Shown: positions 46,253 through 58,900, numbered from the stretch's first letter. The stretch: 64,000 nucleotides of DNA from Fasciolopsis buskii (GCA_008360955.1 LUCM01008110.1:25528-89527), one strand, 5' to 3'. Notes: a model not told the origin generated them from the sequence alone. Made by a program: numbers and translations.

Positions 46253-46715
46253 TCAAATTTTTTGAAATAATAAGTTCTCGTAAATAGACAACGGGAATGG
46301 GTGGTGAAATGTTTGATGAATAGATAAAAATTCACACAAAAAATCAACAGTTGCATGAGGAGGCACAGTAGTGAAAAAAAATGAATCCACATCGATGGGA
46401 AACATATTATGGAAAGCCAAGGAAATATGCTCGTATATGCTTGCAAGTTCCAAGGTCTTTTTACAATGAGGCGATAGGAATTTTCGAATGGGATCTAAAA
46501 TTTTAATAAACGGCCTCCCATATTTGTATAGTATTGGTCGTAACGCGACTGCAGATTTGGTGAATTTTGGTGACCATCTCATGTATGATGTTTCGGTTTC
46601 CATTGGTCTGAGACGTTTAAACTGGGCCTCGGAAATGTAGCCATTTGACAATAAGATCTGCGATTCACGGGAGATTGAAATGATTGTTGTCTGATGTTTT
46701 GTCCGTCTTGAGTTT
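46253..46715 (-). pseudogene. Penelope-like element, first half of reverse transcriptase
   Basis: The minus frame is open for about 150 codons. It shows GYISEAQFKRLRP, then VALRPIL, LDPIRKFLSPH, then FPIDVDSFFFTTVPPHATVD, which corresponds to the catalytic region FDVxSLFTxxP carrying the first Asp. In related proteins the order is identical. It runs on at the 5' side into a SINE A insertion that supplies a false N-terminus. Confidence 0.78.
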
Positions 46716-46716
46716 C

Positions 46717-46723
46717 CATTCTT
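46717..46723 (+). repeat. Possible SINE target duplication, left
   Basis: CATTCTT occurs here and at 46911-46917, flanking SINE A copy 7. Seven bases are short, but the position on both edges of the SINE supports a target-site duplication. Confidence 0.45.
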
Positions 46724-46910
46724 TTTTCGTCTATCTTTTGCTTTCTTTTTATTAATGAAATAACAATGTACATCATACCTCAGGAAGAGGCGCGCGGCCA
46801 ACACATGGATGCCAAGTGGGAAAGTTGTCCGGTGGTAAGAGGACTCAAACCCGCGACCTTCGCGTCCAAACATCACGACCTTATCCGTTTGACCACCGCC
46901 AACCGCCGTT
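46724..46910 (-). mobile_element. tRNA-like SINE, family A, copy 7 (inside the Penelope-like element)
   Basis: Minus-strand copy. The plus strand shows the tail complement (TCTATCTTTTGCTTTC), AACAATGTACATCATACC, the box-B complement region GGACTCAAACCCGCGACC, and the head complement CTTATCCGTTTGACCACCGC. Penelope-like coding sequence continues on both sides, so this insertion is younger than that element. The long minus frame 46253-46876 is a fusion of SINE and transposon sequence and not a natural gene. Confidence 0.88.
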
Positions 46911-47346
46911 CATTCTTGTTTAACAGTAGTTGATTCATTTTGATTCGGACGCACCTTTGGTCATTACACCTGCATTATAGACTTTGTCAGATTTCAGAAT
47001 TTTCACCTCAGTCACTTGCTTCATTGCCTGATGGTGTTTTGAAGTCAGACTACCCCCGCTTTCGCATTGGCGCGGCCAAGCACGAGTGCGAGATATTCAC
47101 TAGTTTTGCTCGTAAACATCCTTCATTGTCAGATAAAGTTGACGTGAGGTCTTTCAGCTGATCGTAAAACTTTTGGAATTGACATTTTTTCCGCAATTGC
47201 TCCATCGCCTTCGGAAAACTCTTGAAGTTCCAACTTGGAGACAGAATATCAAGTTCAGTTTGACGAAATGAAACAAAAGTTAGTTTGTTTACTTGTTCCG
47301 CCTTAGAAGTCAGCATGATAAATGACTGGCGTAGTGAGCCTTTCAA
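46911..47346 (-). pseudogene. Penelope-like element, N-terminal region
   Basis: The minus frame 47346-47050 reads ELDILSPSWNFKSFPKAMEQ, QFQKFYDQLKDLTSTLSD, and AKLVNISHSCLAAPMRKRG, matching the N-terminal domain of Penelope-type proteins. After a frameshift it continues QAMKQVTEVKILKSDKVYNA (the KPDKG region of motif 1) and KMNQLLLNKNE up to the SINE at 46910. The start is not resolved. Confidence 0.75.
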
Positions 47347-48865
47347 TTTTTACCGGAGTTCTGTTTTACTTTTCTTGATAATTGCTTGTGAGAAGTGTAA
47401 ACATTTAACGTGGCAAACCAAATTTAGTTCCCATAAGTGTAGGGAAAATCTCCGTTGCGTTTCAACTATAAGCGCCTCAGCCAGCATCAACATTTATACT
47501 AACATACCAACTTGAAACCTGCTCATGGCCTCTTACAGATGGCCTTGGAGTCTGGTTGTTTGTGTCACAACTAGTGTGATCGATTCCCGTTCGATTCGAG
47601 TGCGTTACAGTACGATAGGCGGTTTTCCGTATGCGTGGAAATCTCGACTTAGTGTATTTCTCACTGACAAATCACGACAACTATTTGTAGCAATTGTAGC
47701 GCAGTTGGGTCCAATAGTGACCAGTTTGCAATACCTTCAGCTGATCGTGCTCTTAGGACTGACGGCCCTGTCCAGTCACCCACTGAAACGGGAATAGTTG
47801 TAGGCAAACAAAGTTGGTAGAATATGATCCACAAATGTCACTCAGTCACGAGCGGTAAACACGTATTTTTGAACCTTTTGGTTGCTTTGCGAGTACGGAT
47901 TGGTTGAAGACTGGGATCTTCTTGATCCCATTTATGTCTTTGTGCATGCACGTGTAAAGATACACGGGAAAATAACGAATTTCAACATCGATCATCCTGC
48001 GATCGAGAAATTAGCGGACTAAATGACGTAAGGAGTGTGTTGAAATATCGATGCGCCATGTGTTGATTTTCTTTATTATAAGTGAAATAATGTTAACAAC
48101 AGCGTTGTTCATAGATGTAATTCGCCAATGTTTCGACTACCGTGAGTAGTCTCTCTCTCTCTGGGCAAGTTTTATAACCAAATAACTGAAGGGACGTTCA
48201 CAGGCGAACAGATTTTTAGTTGCCTGTGTGTGTGAATGTGTGTACTTTGAACTGTGGGTCGGGCGAGAGAACAGTTGTCCTTCACGTCAGCGTCCCCGTG
48301 GTGGTGGGGTCAACTAGCGGGGTTAACATTGGAATGTTTGTTTCTCAAAGATGTGAGGGCTATCCATATCTCCGAAATCTCTGCCCGTCGTTCCGATTGA
48401 TGTATGTCGAGTAGGTGCTTATCGCCAGAGCCTCGATATATTTACGTTCAGTGCAGGTTCTCATCCGGCACAGTTCCAAATACACAAATCCACACGCACA
48501 CACACATACACACACACAGACAACTGAACATCCTTTGCCTTGAGAAAAACCACCTACGGAAGTGGAAACGTGGGCGAATTAGAGGACCAGGTGGTTGAAC
48601 ACTGTTACATTTTTAGTTGGCAAATTATTAAATGGCTGAACTCCCACATGCATTGTCAATAGCAGGAGTTCAGTTTTGCCCTAGTTTGTTATACAGCGAT
48701 CGTACACCAATTTGCATACATCTTGGAACAAGTTTCCATTTTGAAAGCAACTACCCGTCTGATTGCACTCACTTTGGAGTCGACATATGTTAGGCATGAC
48801 TAGATAGTCCTTCCAACTCTCGCCCACAAGCATAATGGGCAACAAGGCATCAACTATGCACCAGA
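47347..48865. other. Unassigned non-coding stretch
   Basis: No gene recognised. Minor simple repeats occur: CT run 48150-48162 and CA run 48486-48519. The upstream part may hold the 5' untranslated region of the Penelope-like element. Confidence 0.45.
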
Positions 48866-49030
48866 GGCGGCCGGTGGTCAAGCGCTTCAAGTCGTGGTAT
48901 TTGGACTTAAGTTTCTCGGGTTCGACTCCTCCCACGGTTGGTCATTTCCCCGTCCGGCAAGCTCTTACTGCCAACGGTTGCTTTCAAGGGATCTAATACC
49001 TCCGCTGGTCGGAGAAAAAGGAAATTATAA
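48866..49030 (+). mobile_element. tRNA-like SINE, family A, copy 8 (diverged 3' half)
   Basis: The head is CGGCCGGTGGTCAAGCGCTT, box B is TCTCGGGTTCGACTCCTCCC, then GTTGGTCATTTCCCCGTCCG. The 3' half is more divergent, but CTTTCAAGGGATCTAATACC and the AGAAAAAGGAAAT end lie where expected. Confidence 0.75.
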
Positions 49031-49759
49031 CAATACTACTATTAACACCGGTACTGCCATTATTATTAATTCATCGAAACACGTAGCATAATAATCTTTG
49101 GATTATAGGTGACAGACCATGATATTACAGTAGCCACGGACTAAGTTTTGATTAGGAACGAGGAAAATCGAATAGCTGAGGAGAATATGTCTAGTTAGTA
49201 TGGAACTAAGGTGGAGAATGATTTATATTTTGGTGATGAATTGAAACACTTATGATGGATCAATGCTGATATGACGTTATTCAAGCTAAAAGACCAAACG
49301 TCATTTCAGGTGCCATGTTAAAAATGCAATCTATGTGAACTCAGTTATTCTGTAGACCATAGGTCATTCAGTTCGGTACCTCTACACTACAGACCAAAAA
49401 CCACATAACAGTGTTTTCAGGGGGTTTCGAAGACTGTCACTGATCGCCACTCAGGTAATTGATTTTCAAGCGACTCCGAACTCTCATTTTGGGGTTCGGT
49501 TTATACCGGACCTCACCCTGAACAGGCATGAAACGTTTCCGATATAAATTACAGTTTGAACGATTGTATTTTGCATAGAAAAGTAATATCGTATTTCAGT
49601 CAGAATTTCATGAAAACCTGTAGGCAAAACAGGCCTTTTGTACCCCTTATCTCGAAAAGTCAATTGAAACTGTGCTGATTTAGCAATCATTTCGATATAG
49701 CTATCCATAATGCTGAAATTTGCTTTCCTGACATACCTACCAACGGGGACTTCCTGTGT
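49031..49759. other. Unassigned non-coding stretch
   Basis: No gene or repeat recognised. Confidence 0.45.
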
Positions 49760-49960
49760 TCAAGACTCGCTGTTCAAACCACAACAATTTGCATTCATGG
49801 CAAACCTGTCGTCAAAATTCTTGCCCCACATTTCTGCGGTCTTTATGGCACAAATCAATTCGACATGGATATTGAAATTGATCGCTGTATTCACCGAATC
49901 TAACATCAATCTAGTCACGTTGCCAACTGACGTAGTTCCAGAGTCAGCTGATTTGGTTTT
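49760..49960 (-). CDS. Candidate exon with a CCG motif, unknown product
   Basis: A minus-strand frame of about 65 codons contains ICAIKTAEMWGKNFDDRF and then NANCCGLNSES before a TGA. Cys-Cys-Gly after a Trp-containing amphipathic segment is reminiscent of the large extracellular loop of tetraspanins, and a GT (possible donor) falls within the CCG codons. There is no upstream membrane segment in this piece and no partner exon. The plus strand is open over the same stretch, so this may be chance. Confidence 0.15.
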   Translation of the reverse strand, partial: KTKSADSGTTSVGNVTRLMLDSVNTAINFNIHVELICAIKTAEMWGKNFDDRFAMNANCCGLNSES

Positions 49961-51865
49961 GTATTTCTTATTGTACACCCCAAACAACTAGCGATTTCCG
50001 TTATAAGGTCACAAATGGTATGATCTGATATCGGGTGTCTAATTGTTGTCCGACTCCATCTTTAAATCCCTATTGTTCTTTTCAACTAATCGTATCGAAT
50101 CGAACGAAGTCCGCCCGAAACGAAATCTCATCTATTATTGAGAAGTAAACTGCAAATGTTGGTTTACCAAAACCCAGATAATCAGGTGCCTGATTCGACT
50201 AATAACAAATCATTGACCTTGTATCTCTTTTTCTTTCGGGTTATCGATTTGAACTGATCACTGACCAGTGGTATCGAACAAGGAGTTTTGATGACAGATT
50301 AATTTCTCCTAGTCAAAATTTTTTGTCCACTTTCCACATTGTGTTCTTAATTTCTTTTTGTTGGGTATCATATGAAGCATGAAATTACCTTAGGCACGCT
50401 ATTCACCATCTTTCAAGGATAAAACTCTAAGACCCTGGAGATCACCATTTGTCCTTGCACAAACTGTCGTGCTTTGACTTATTCCTGTATACCATTGGAG
50501 TAAACGATCAGTGTTTGAAGATCACGTGATCAATGCTACCAACATGATTGAGGAGATTTTAGTTTATCATTGTCATCAAATCCTCATCATGGTCCAAAGA
50601 GGTCACATGCGTAACTCATGAATACAATCTGCCGTATTACCGCTTGCTCCTCTTCTTCTTCCAATCAAAGTATTTTAATAATAATTTTTATCAATTATAA
50701 TTTTTCCAGTTCAAGAAAAATATGCATAACTTCAAGCGAACTTCTGCAAAGTCCTTCGAACAAGTTTCGAAGTTAGATGGAGCCACCAATGTTCACACGA
50801 CCGGAATATGACATCAATCCAGCACATATTCTGGTTTCTGTTTTGTCGACATCTGCTAATTTGCGTGATTTAACCCCTGAACTGAAAGAACGTACAAAAT
50901 CTTCATTTTGAGTTACAACTGCTTCAATGGAATTTGGAAAGTTATGAATTTCTTAGTTTACGATTATTCGATAATCACCTATCACAGCTGATAAATGAAC
51001 TAAATCGCCAGTGTAATATATACTATTGCGTTAATTTGTGTGCAAAGATGTTGAGTATTGCCACACCATGTCAGTTGTACAGGCCAAAGATTAGTACAAC
51101 TGCAGCCACTTCGACCGAAATTCCGAGCCTAAAAGCAGCATGACAAGGTTAAGCATTGGTAGTTTAACAAATTAGTCAGCGGACTTCTCGACCAACCAAG
51201 GCCGACCACGAAAAATCGATACGAGAGGTTTGTTTTTGTTTACTAAACTCGACTGCTTTTTTTCCTATTACCACTGAGAGCGGACATTACCGATTTGGAC
51301 ATCGGACCGACGAACGACCCGCAACCCGGATAGCAGAAAGGACATTTGATGATTTTGCAACCCAGCTGGTCTCACCAATTTAAATGTGGCGAAAACTTGC
51401 ATGTTTCCCCTGTCATCTCATGCACTTTAACGGGCAACAGTCTCAAACCTTAATGATATATTGCCTCTGCAGGCATTTCCCGAATGGAAATAAACTTTGC
51501 GATTTGCCCGTAACCAAAATTTTGGCCCGCAGTGTAGTTCCATGCGACGACATTTTGTTCCTCGAGACCGGGAAAACCTTGTCCATATGGTCGGAAACAG
51601 TGTCTTTTCATATTTGCCGAACACAAAGCTAGTGCATTTGTACCGTTCATATTTCTGTCCATTACATTAGTTTTACCGCCAAATGTGTTGTTTCGTGTTC
51701 ACATTTATGCAAAACAAGTAATGCTTGTTTTTTAGGCTGTCATCACATTGTGACAGGTGTCTGTCCACGGCGATGATTTGTCGTGTTTTCAAACCAGCAC
51801 GTTAGCCAGAAGCTCATGATACACTGGTTTTTACGACCCCGTATTGCTCGTGCACCCAATATTTG
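49961..51865. other. Unassigned non-coding stretch
   Basis: No gene or family repeat recognised. Confidence 0.5.
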
Positions 51866-51883
51866 CTTGTTTGTCTGTTTGTT

Positions 51884-51917
<34 letters not shown>
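51866..51917. repeat. (TTTG/TCTG)n microsatellite
   Basis: Tandem TTGT units are followed by at least six CTGT units. The plus frames reading VCLSVCLS across it are repeat artefacts. Confidence 0.95.
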
Positions 51918-53339
51918 ATTGTTTATTTCTCACGGATACTGCACTGTCTCATTCTATCTATCACATAATAGTAGTCTCGGATGAGGCCGGTATTAATTCA
52001 GAGCTTTTAGCCACGATTTTCAGGTCCACTAAGTGCTCACCGTAGGCACGTATACGGAGCGCATCAACATCCACAAGTTATCGAATTTTAGCTTGAGTGA
52101 ACGCAATCGTAACATAATAAAACGGGAAAATTATCGCATTAGAATTGCGGGACGTCAACTCTGGACTTCCTTAGTCATAGGGCGATTTGTCACAAATCCA
52201 TCAGTAGGTCTGACCAAGATGTGGGGTAAGATCTAATGCATGACTGGTAGATGTCTGTTCAAAAGAACCGGTTCCACATGCACTGTCCAAAACCGAAATC
52301 CGAACAGTGTACTTCTATCCTGGCTACTAATTCGGATTACGGTAGTCATAAGGTGTCTCCTACGAATCATCCTTTGTAAATCGCTTTCGACAAAAGATCA
52401 GATGAGATTCATCCAAGGCGTTAACGTAAATGGGAACAGCAAATCAAAAATTTGTGCGTTTTCAATATATTTTTTCAAAACTGTTCTGTTTGCGGATAAT
52501 TACTGAAAAGGGTATCTAATGTGCGATCAGGGACTCGAGCAACTGAATTACCGCAGGATGCATAAAAGCCGTAATTGGAGTATAAAATAACTTCTCCAGC
52601 CCCAGGGGGTCGTTAAGCTTGGCGCCAGTATAGCAAATGTCTGAGCACCAGCAGAGATCAGTTGATCAGGCCAACGCACTGATACTGCGGTTCGATCGAT
52701 TTATTTGACAATAGAATTAATGAGTGTTGGGATGCAAATGCAACACAACGCCTAAGCTTCCCTATTCAATTCACTTAGCTACATTCAGTGTTAGAACATT
52801 GGACCAAATAAGGGCGTCAAGCTGTTCTGGTGAGAACTTTTAAATAAATTTTAATGCGACATCTGAGAAAAGAGTATGCAAGACACATCTTCCGCAGCCA
52901 CTTCCTACTGCCCAGATATAACTTGTGTTTTTTGATTCAGTCATCGCGCGTCGAGTGCTCCGGTTCCGAGGGATTATTATCATGTCGGGGTTGGGATGGT
53001 TCTGAGCACGATATCCAAGCGCGCACTACTAGGCTGGATACTAGTCAGCGGTCAATTGTGTACAGTTGCCAGTTCGCCGCGTTAGTGTACGTGTCTACTG
53101 TTTGCGGATCTTCTGAAACCAAATTTTAGTCCTACAAAGAATTAACTCACCCGGTTCGATAAGTGCAATCCATGAACGTTTTGCTCGTTATGGGTGATGT
53201 TATTTCGCTAACAGGCTATTTAGCAAAGACAGCCATAATGACAACAGTGCTCGTCTCATTTCTGTTTGTTCTGCTCACGAACCGTATCTAGCTCAGTCCC
53301 GTACGGTTGTATAAACCGTAACATTGCACCCATAATGGG
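51918..53339. other. Unassigned non-coding stretch
   Basis: No gene recognised. The part nearest 53339 may include the 3' end of the adjacent LINE. Confidence 0.45.
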
Positions 53340-54460
53340 CTAGTGTTACTTGCTACCCCCAAAACACCATCTGCTCAAACAGAAGAAAGAACGAGGAATA
53401 GTGACGATCGAGTGTAAAGTAGAAAATTGAAGAACTGTACAGGAGATGGAAGGTTTCAAATGCAAGAATATCAATGACTGCGGCAGTGAACCATATTACC
53501 TAGTGTCTCCAACCATTGATTCGGAGGACTTCGTGGACTTCAACCCAGAAGTGTGACTGCATCGACACGAGCCAACGGATATCACACCGACGCTGCAGAT
53601 GCTTCAAGTTACCTAAAACCAATCAAGTCTTCTGCTTCCGAAATATCTTTTTATCCGAAGTGTGATCACACGGTAAGGCATAGCTACGCGAGTAAACAAA
53701 TCTGTCCATCTAAAGTAGTTGTTCTCCTAAAAGAAGAAGGTTCAGTTCTGAACCAATCCAGTCTTGCAACAGCATTTTGCAGAACACATCTTAAACAAAC
53801 AAACAGCAAAGTTCATGCGATCGGGAAAACTTGCAAATTATTGGGTCTTTACTCAGCAGCACAACATTGTTCGCATATTCTAGGTCACATAGGTTCCTAT
53901 CTAAGTAAATGCCAATGCCACTATTCTCACATGAAAATAGGACTATCTACACACTCATCTCAATGACAAAGTTAAAAAGGAAAGGTCGGAGGGGTCAATC
54001 TTGAAGAACTTCAATTCTCCTGATGAACTCAGGTAAAAGGTCATCGTAAGTACGAATTCGGATTTGGCTGTTCGAATGCAGAGATTTGGTGAGTGAATTG
54101 AATTTCTCTGTCACACTCATCAATGAAGACCAGCACCGAACAACTCTACGATCGACCGAATCGAACGCCGCTTTCAAATCAAGAAAGACAGAAATAGTGG
54201 GTCTACTGAACAAATGCCTGTGTTCTAAGACCTGTCTCACAAAGTGAAACTTCAGTTATTACAACTCGGACCGGGACGGAAACGAGTTTGGTGCTTACTC
54301 GTGCACCTTTCTTCAGCACCAGATAATCGGGGTGAGGTAAGGCCCACGAGTTACTTAAACGCTACAATCACAAATCTAAGATTCCCGTGATTTCCACTTG
54401 ACGGCCTATCGGCTAGCCTGTAAATCGGGTACAATTGCCAATTCACACTAGTCCTTGGGA
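53340..54460 (-). pseudogene. RTE-like non-LTR retrotransposon, decayed reverse transcriptase
   Basis: Read from high to low coordinates, the minus strand shows in order: IYRLADRPSSGNHGNLRFV, then HQTRFRPGPSCNN, RQVLEHRHLFSRPTISV, FLDLKAAFDSVDR (catalytic motif A, first Asp kept), PEFIRR, PFLFNFVIE (motif B region), DLEYANNVVLLSKDP (motif C, both Asp of ADD changed to Asn), CKMLLQDW, and NLKHLQRRCDIRW. The order is that of an intact reverse transcriptase. Several stops and frameshifts break it, and the loss of the ADD aspartates means it is inactive. No endonuclease domain is visible upstream. The plus-strand 137-codon frame at 53553-53966 is its antisense shadow. The RTE clade is inferred from motif wording. 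Confidence 0.88.
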
Positions 54461-55799
54461 ATGTGTTCCCGTGTCTATATTGACCCCAGGAATTTCTTTA
54501 TTTATTATATTTAGAGTGCAACTGAAAATGGACGGAGGTAACCAATTTGGTCTGACAAACGATTGGTTTCTGCGCACAACGCACAGTTTGTATGTTTCAA
54601 TAGAATCCCAATTGACGAAATGCGTTGACTGAACTGATACCATATTTGTTTTTATTATTGTAAATAAAGTGGCCCACAGGTGGCCCAAATTTTTATGACA
54701 AAACGAAACAGGTTAGCATCCCCAGACATTGCTCGACCGTGCATGTTGTTCTTTTCCGAGCTACATTTACGCGAAATGCACGTTCTGACTAAGTAAGTTA
54801 TCTCGATCTGGTTTGACAGTGTGTTGTACCCTTTTCCCTTATTTATTTTGCACCTCCCTTGGGGGGTAGATTGCTCCGAATGCTCTGAGTACCATTTCAA
54901 ACTGTATCGCTCAGTCAAACGAGTCGTGGCCTATAACTGAATTCTCGCCGTGCTAATCCTGTTTGCTAATGGAGTGGCTTCCGTATGTTACGGAAAGCTT
55001 TTGATAAAGTCGTTCGTCGTTCTTTGAATAGCCATTTCTAACAGGCTTGTGCCATTGTGTCGAATACCTACTCCCTCCCTACTACGGTTACATCCACCTT
55101 CACACATCGTCTGCACAAATAGTTTGCAAACTACGTACTGTTTCCATCTTGGTTTAGTATGCTAACAAGACGAGTATGATTGACTCTGTTCTTCTTCCTC
55201 TCCTTTCACTCGCTCCCTAGGATTGATGTAAAGCCACAGGATTTTCTTCTACAATCAACCACCGACTTTCCGTGGGATTCCCCGGGAAAGGGTATGCACA
55301 CACTGTGCTCATCACTTTGGAGATCAATTTACTTATTGTATTTTTTCCGTGCATAGCACACGACCGCTTGACACCGAACGTTACAGTTTGGAATCCCATT
55401 CACACAGAGCAATTGTACACTAGTTTCGCTAAGCAAATTGCAGTAGTCTGGATAACGTTGTACATTTCAGAAAGTGCCCTCTCAAAATTTGCTAACAGCA
55501 TCTGAGGCAGGCTCATATAGATGATTGTCTCCACCGCATTTCAGAACAAGCGATGCTAAGTAATTGGCAATAATAATGAAAACCATGTTCCGGGATTCTA
55601 AATCGTTAGATTGATTTAATTGAAATTCATACAGATAGCAGAATTCTAACCGTCTGTTCGATCTTCAGAGATACGAATAGGCACTGTGCACCGGCTTTTT
55701 ATTACGCATCGGACATCGGTTTCAAGATGAGCCAAATAGAATTTTTGTTTCCTTGCATCCGCGTACATACTACTCAACATACTACTCAAACCCGAAATC
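54461..55799. other. Unassigned non-coding stretch
   Basis: No gene recognised; the first few hundred bases could be more decayed LINE sequence. Confidence 0.45.
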
Positions 55800-55936
55800 C
55801 ATACGTTCGGGGCTTGTGTCCTCATTCCTAGGATAATTTTGCCTAATTGACAAAAACTCGCGAACAATCATCATGTGATCTGCGAGTGGGCCTACCATTT
55901 ATGCAAGCCCCTAATAATTCAAATGAGATTCTAATC
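55800..55936 (+). repeat. Family C repeat, right-hand part
   Basis: It carries CGGGGCTTGTGTCCTCATTC, CATCATGTGATCTGCGAGTG and TAATAATTCAAATGAGATTC in the same order as the right half of the unit at 27.8-28.1 kb. It is diverged. Confidence 0.6.
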
Positions 55937-58900
55937 CCAATCTACAGACAGCAGTTTGCGCCTGTTGACCTCTTTATTCCGTTGTTTACCTGCTTCGAGA
56001 AAATGAACTACGACGTGCACATAAAGCTGTTTGTTTATATATGGTATCCTAGTTACCGTGGTGACGTGCACAAAATATCCATTGATGAGTTCCATTACTA
56101 TTCATAAAGATTATCTATCTATGACAACACATACCAGGAGTTCATCTGCCAATAAGTTGCGTGACTACTAGAAATGTCAAGCGACTCTTTGTCCAACAAC
56201 ATCTTCTGTGGGAAACAAGATAGAAAGACATGAGTCGTCAAAGAATGTGAACCGGTCAGTTATCTATCGACCTATCAAATACCCATTATTATCAATTTAC
56301 ATTCACTTTTCTGTATATCTATCCAACTATCGATAAATCTATCCAGCTATCAGCATGTTACCACCAAACTATCTATCTATCTATTTATTCTACACTATAC
56401 CGCAGTTTACAACGCAATACTATATTATGCCGTGCTTTGCTAATCCATCTTACTATTTAAATAAAAAACAAAATTTTAACGGCTTTATCGACTTCAAGCG
56501 CTTGACTTTTGGCATCGCCGCATTTCTCCTCCTACTTTGTTTCTAGTGCGAAAATAAAAAATCACTCTCTCTCTCTCTATTCGCCCCGCTTTCTCCGTCT
56601 CATCCGCATACAAACATCTACACGGAAATGCATTATCAATGCAAGCTGACCCGCGTTGGTCACGTAATGACTGCAACCCCCCGGCTAAGATTGTCCGCTT
56701 TGCAGACTCGAGGATTGGGCTGTTTTCATGCGAGTTAACTGTTCCCCTAATCTGGACAGGGAGACAGAATCTTCTAGACGAACGATTTCAGTTTGAAATG
56801 AGGCAAGATGGACTGCAATAAAAGTCTACCGTGGCGTCATTGCCCAATTGTCCGAAGATGGAAAATATTAGAACACTAGTGAACCAATTTGTGTCCCCTT
56901 CCACGGCAGAGCTTTCAGTTATTAATGGAAAGATTTATTAATCGAATCCGAAGGCAGAGCAGCTTTTTCGAATCGAATTATTTATTCCAGTCATATTGCT
57001 TATGGGAAATAAACATAGGAATTTTTTAGTCGTTATGCATTTCAAGGAAATTTCCCATTTTTTACGGCCAGCGGCAGACCAAATAAAGTCCAGTTGTCCG
57101 GGTACCATTATTAGCCAGCCGCGGTGGCGTGGTAGCTGCGTTTTTGTATTCAATCTCACGTTTGACTCTGGTATGCATGCCAGATAGAGCGCAACTGATT
57201 TTCTAGACGTATGAGGAATTTTTTCTCCCAAGGATAGAAACAATTGTACAATATTTTCACGATTTTAAGTACCGAGTTCGGTGCACAGTTCACGTGACCA
57301 ACCATTTCATAGTCTACTTATGACTGTTCAGGTGTAACAAGAAGCAAGGTAACTGATAATCGGGTTTTACTTATCTTACTTACCTTTTATTGATTCCGCC
57401 GTATCCGCGTGTGTAGGCCGCCAGGTTTGAAACCAAACATCAACTGTTGTCTGAGCTGCATAATATAATTTGTCAGGCCTGTTCTATTATGTCTGATCAA
57501 ATGTACAACCATGGTAGAACCCGATCACACTAGGTGACCCCAGACCTGACGTCGATGGAGGTTAGGTGGACTTCTGAATCACCTACATTTCAGTCCATCC
57601 ATCTTAATCCATGCAATAGAAAACGACTGAAAGACAAATTTATGACCTTACCTGAATTAAACAGTTTGGTAAATCAGTTAATTGTATCACAATAAGGAAA
57701 AAAAGTGTTCGGTCGATTTCGCGAAATGCTATTTCGGTGGGGACAAATACAGGTAACCGGTTTTGCTTCACTTAGGACTATTTGATTGGCTAGTTTGAGT
57801 CATTGACGGCTAACAGTCTTGGTCATGTTCTCCAATGTTTTTTCGCAGCCCACTAACAATAAGCACGAATTTCTACTTGCCAAAAATTCTTCCGAGTGGA
57901 TCTGCATTGGCATAGACGATTTTCACAATAGATACCTTCAAAGACTGGAGACGTGAATTTTTCAAGTCAACTCACGAAAAATTCGGTTTTCATAGCGTAG
58001 GACTAACGTTGGTTGACGTCACGACTTTGTAGAACGTTTTATTTCCAACCAAGTTTCGCGAGATTTTTTGAGCGAATTAAATGGAATGGAGGAATTTATT
58101 GGAGTCAGATTACGTCAAGGCGATATAATAAATAACACATGAAGTTGTAGAAATTGCGACTCGATTATGACCGACTGTTGCGCATGTTCGGGAATGATCA
58201 AAACACGTGGAACATCTAAAGACCGTATCAACTGACTGTCCCACTTCGACTGTCTTGTTCACTCAAGCCGATATTCTCGACATCAGAAACTGTGTGCAAA
58301 AAGGAGTGTCCGTACGGACCCGATCTCTCTTAAGTTCGTAACGAGCATCCCGACAGGAATCACCCCCAACTATTCGAAGATCTCTCCAAATATGTTGAAA
58401 ATCCGATCCGTTATTGTTACGAATCTTCTTGAATTTATTATGCAGTTGTCTGAAATAACGTGTTGTGACATTTTGTTAGTGTTTGCTGCCTCTCGTCATT
58501 CCGGTAATAAAATGAAAGAGAAACTGTTTTTCTCGTCAAAGACACGAAATTTTGCCTGGTTTGGCATTTGTGTTTCCATGCTCGATTTTCTTAGCGAATT
58601 CGACAGTCTGGGTGGCTTGTCAAAGCTTGGGGAGTAGTGAAGTCCCATGCTTCTCTGCAGATGTCACTCACCGTTCCTTCAAAACTCAGAGGTGCCGTTT
58701 CTAACCCACGCATCTGTTCACGACATCCACGCTAGTTTCATTGGAGTTTTCTTTTTCAAATCGTTCGAAAAGTGTCAAAACAAGCTTCCGTAGGATTTAG
58801 TTTTTAGTTTTACTTCTAAGGATCTGTACGGGTACCTAGTCTTTGTGTCATTCAAGATTTGTGTGTTTCTAGTGAATAAACTGACCTTTGTATTCCAGTT

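Larger units (their letters stand above)
43925..47346 (-). mobile_element. Old Penelope-like element with nested insertions
   Basis: Going from high to low coordinates (its 5'-to-3' direction) the following pieces appear in the correct order: N-terminal region (47346-46906), a SINE A insertion, first half of the reverse transcriptase (46715-46253), a family C repeat, end of the reverse transcriptase and linker (45735 onward), GIY-YIG domain (about 44580-44463), a SINE B insertion and the C-terminus (44190-43925). The central palm with the YxDD motif is missing or unrecognisable. Many frameshifts and stops show a long-dead copy. A 670-bp segment appears twice around an N at 45212, so the true element is shorter than drawn. 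Confidence 0.82.

Noticed and set aside
46253..46876. A 207-codon minus-strand frame that looks like a gene
   Set aside because: It starts in SINE A sequence and continues into a Penelope-like fragment; it is a chance fusion of two transposons.
53553..53966. A 137-codon plus-strand open frame
   Set aside because: It is antisense to the RTE-like reverse transcriptase whose motifs are clear on the minus strand.
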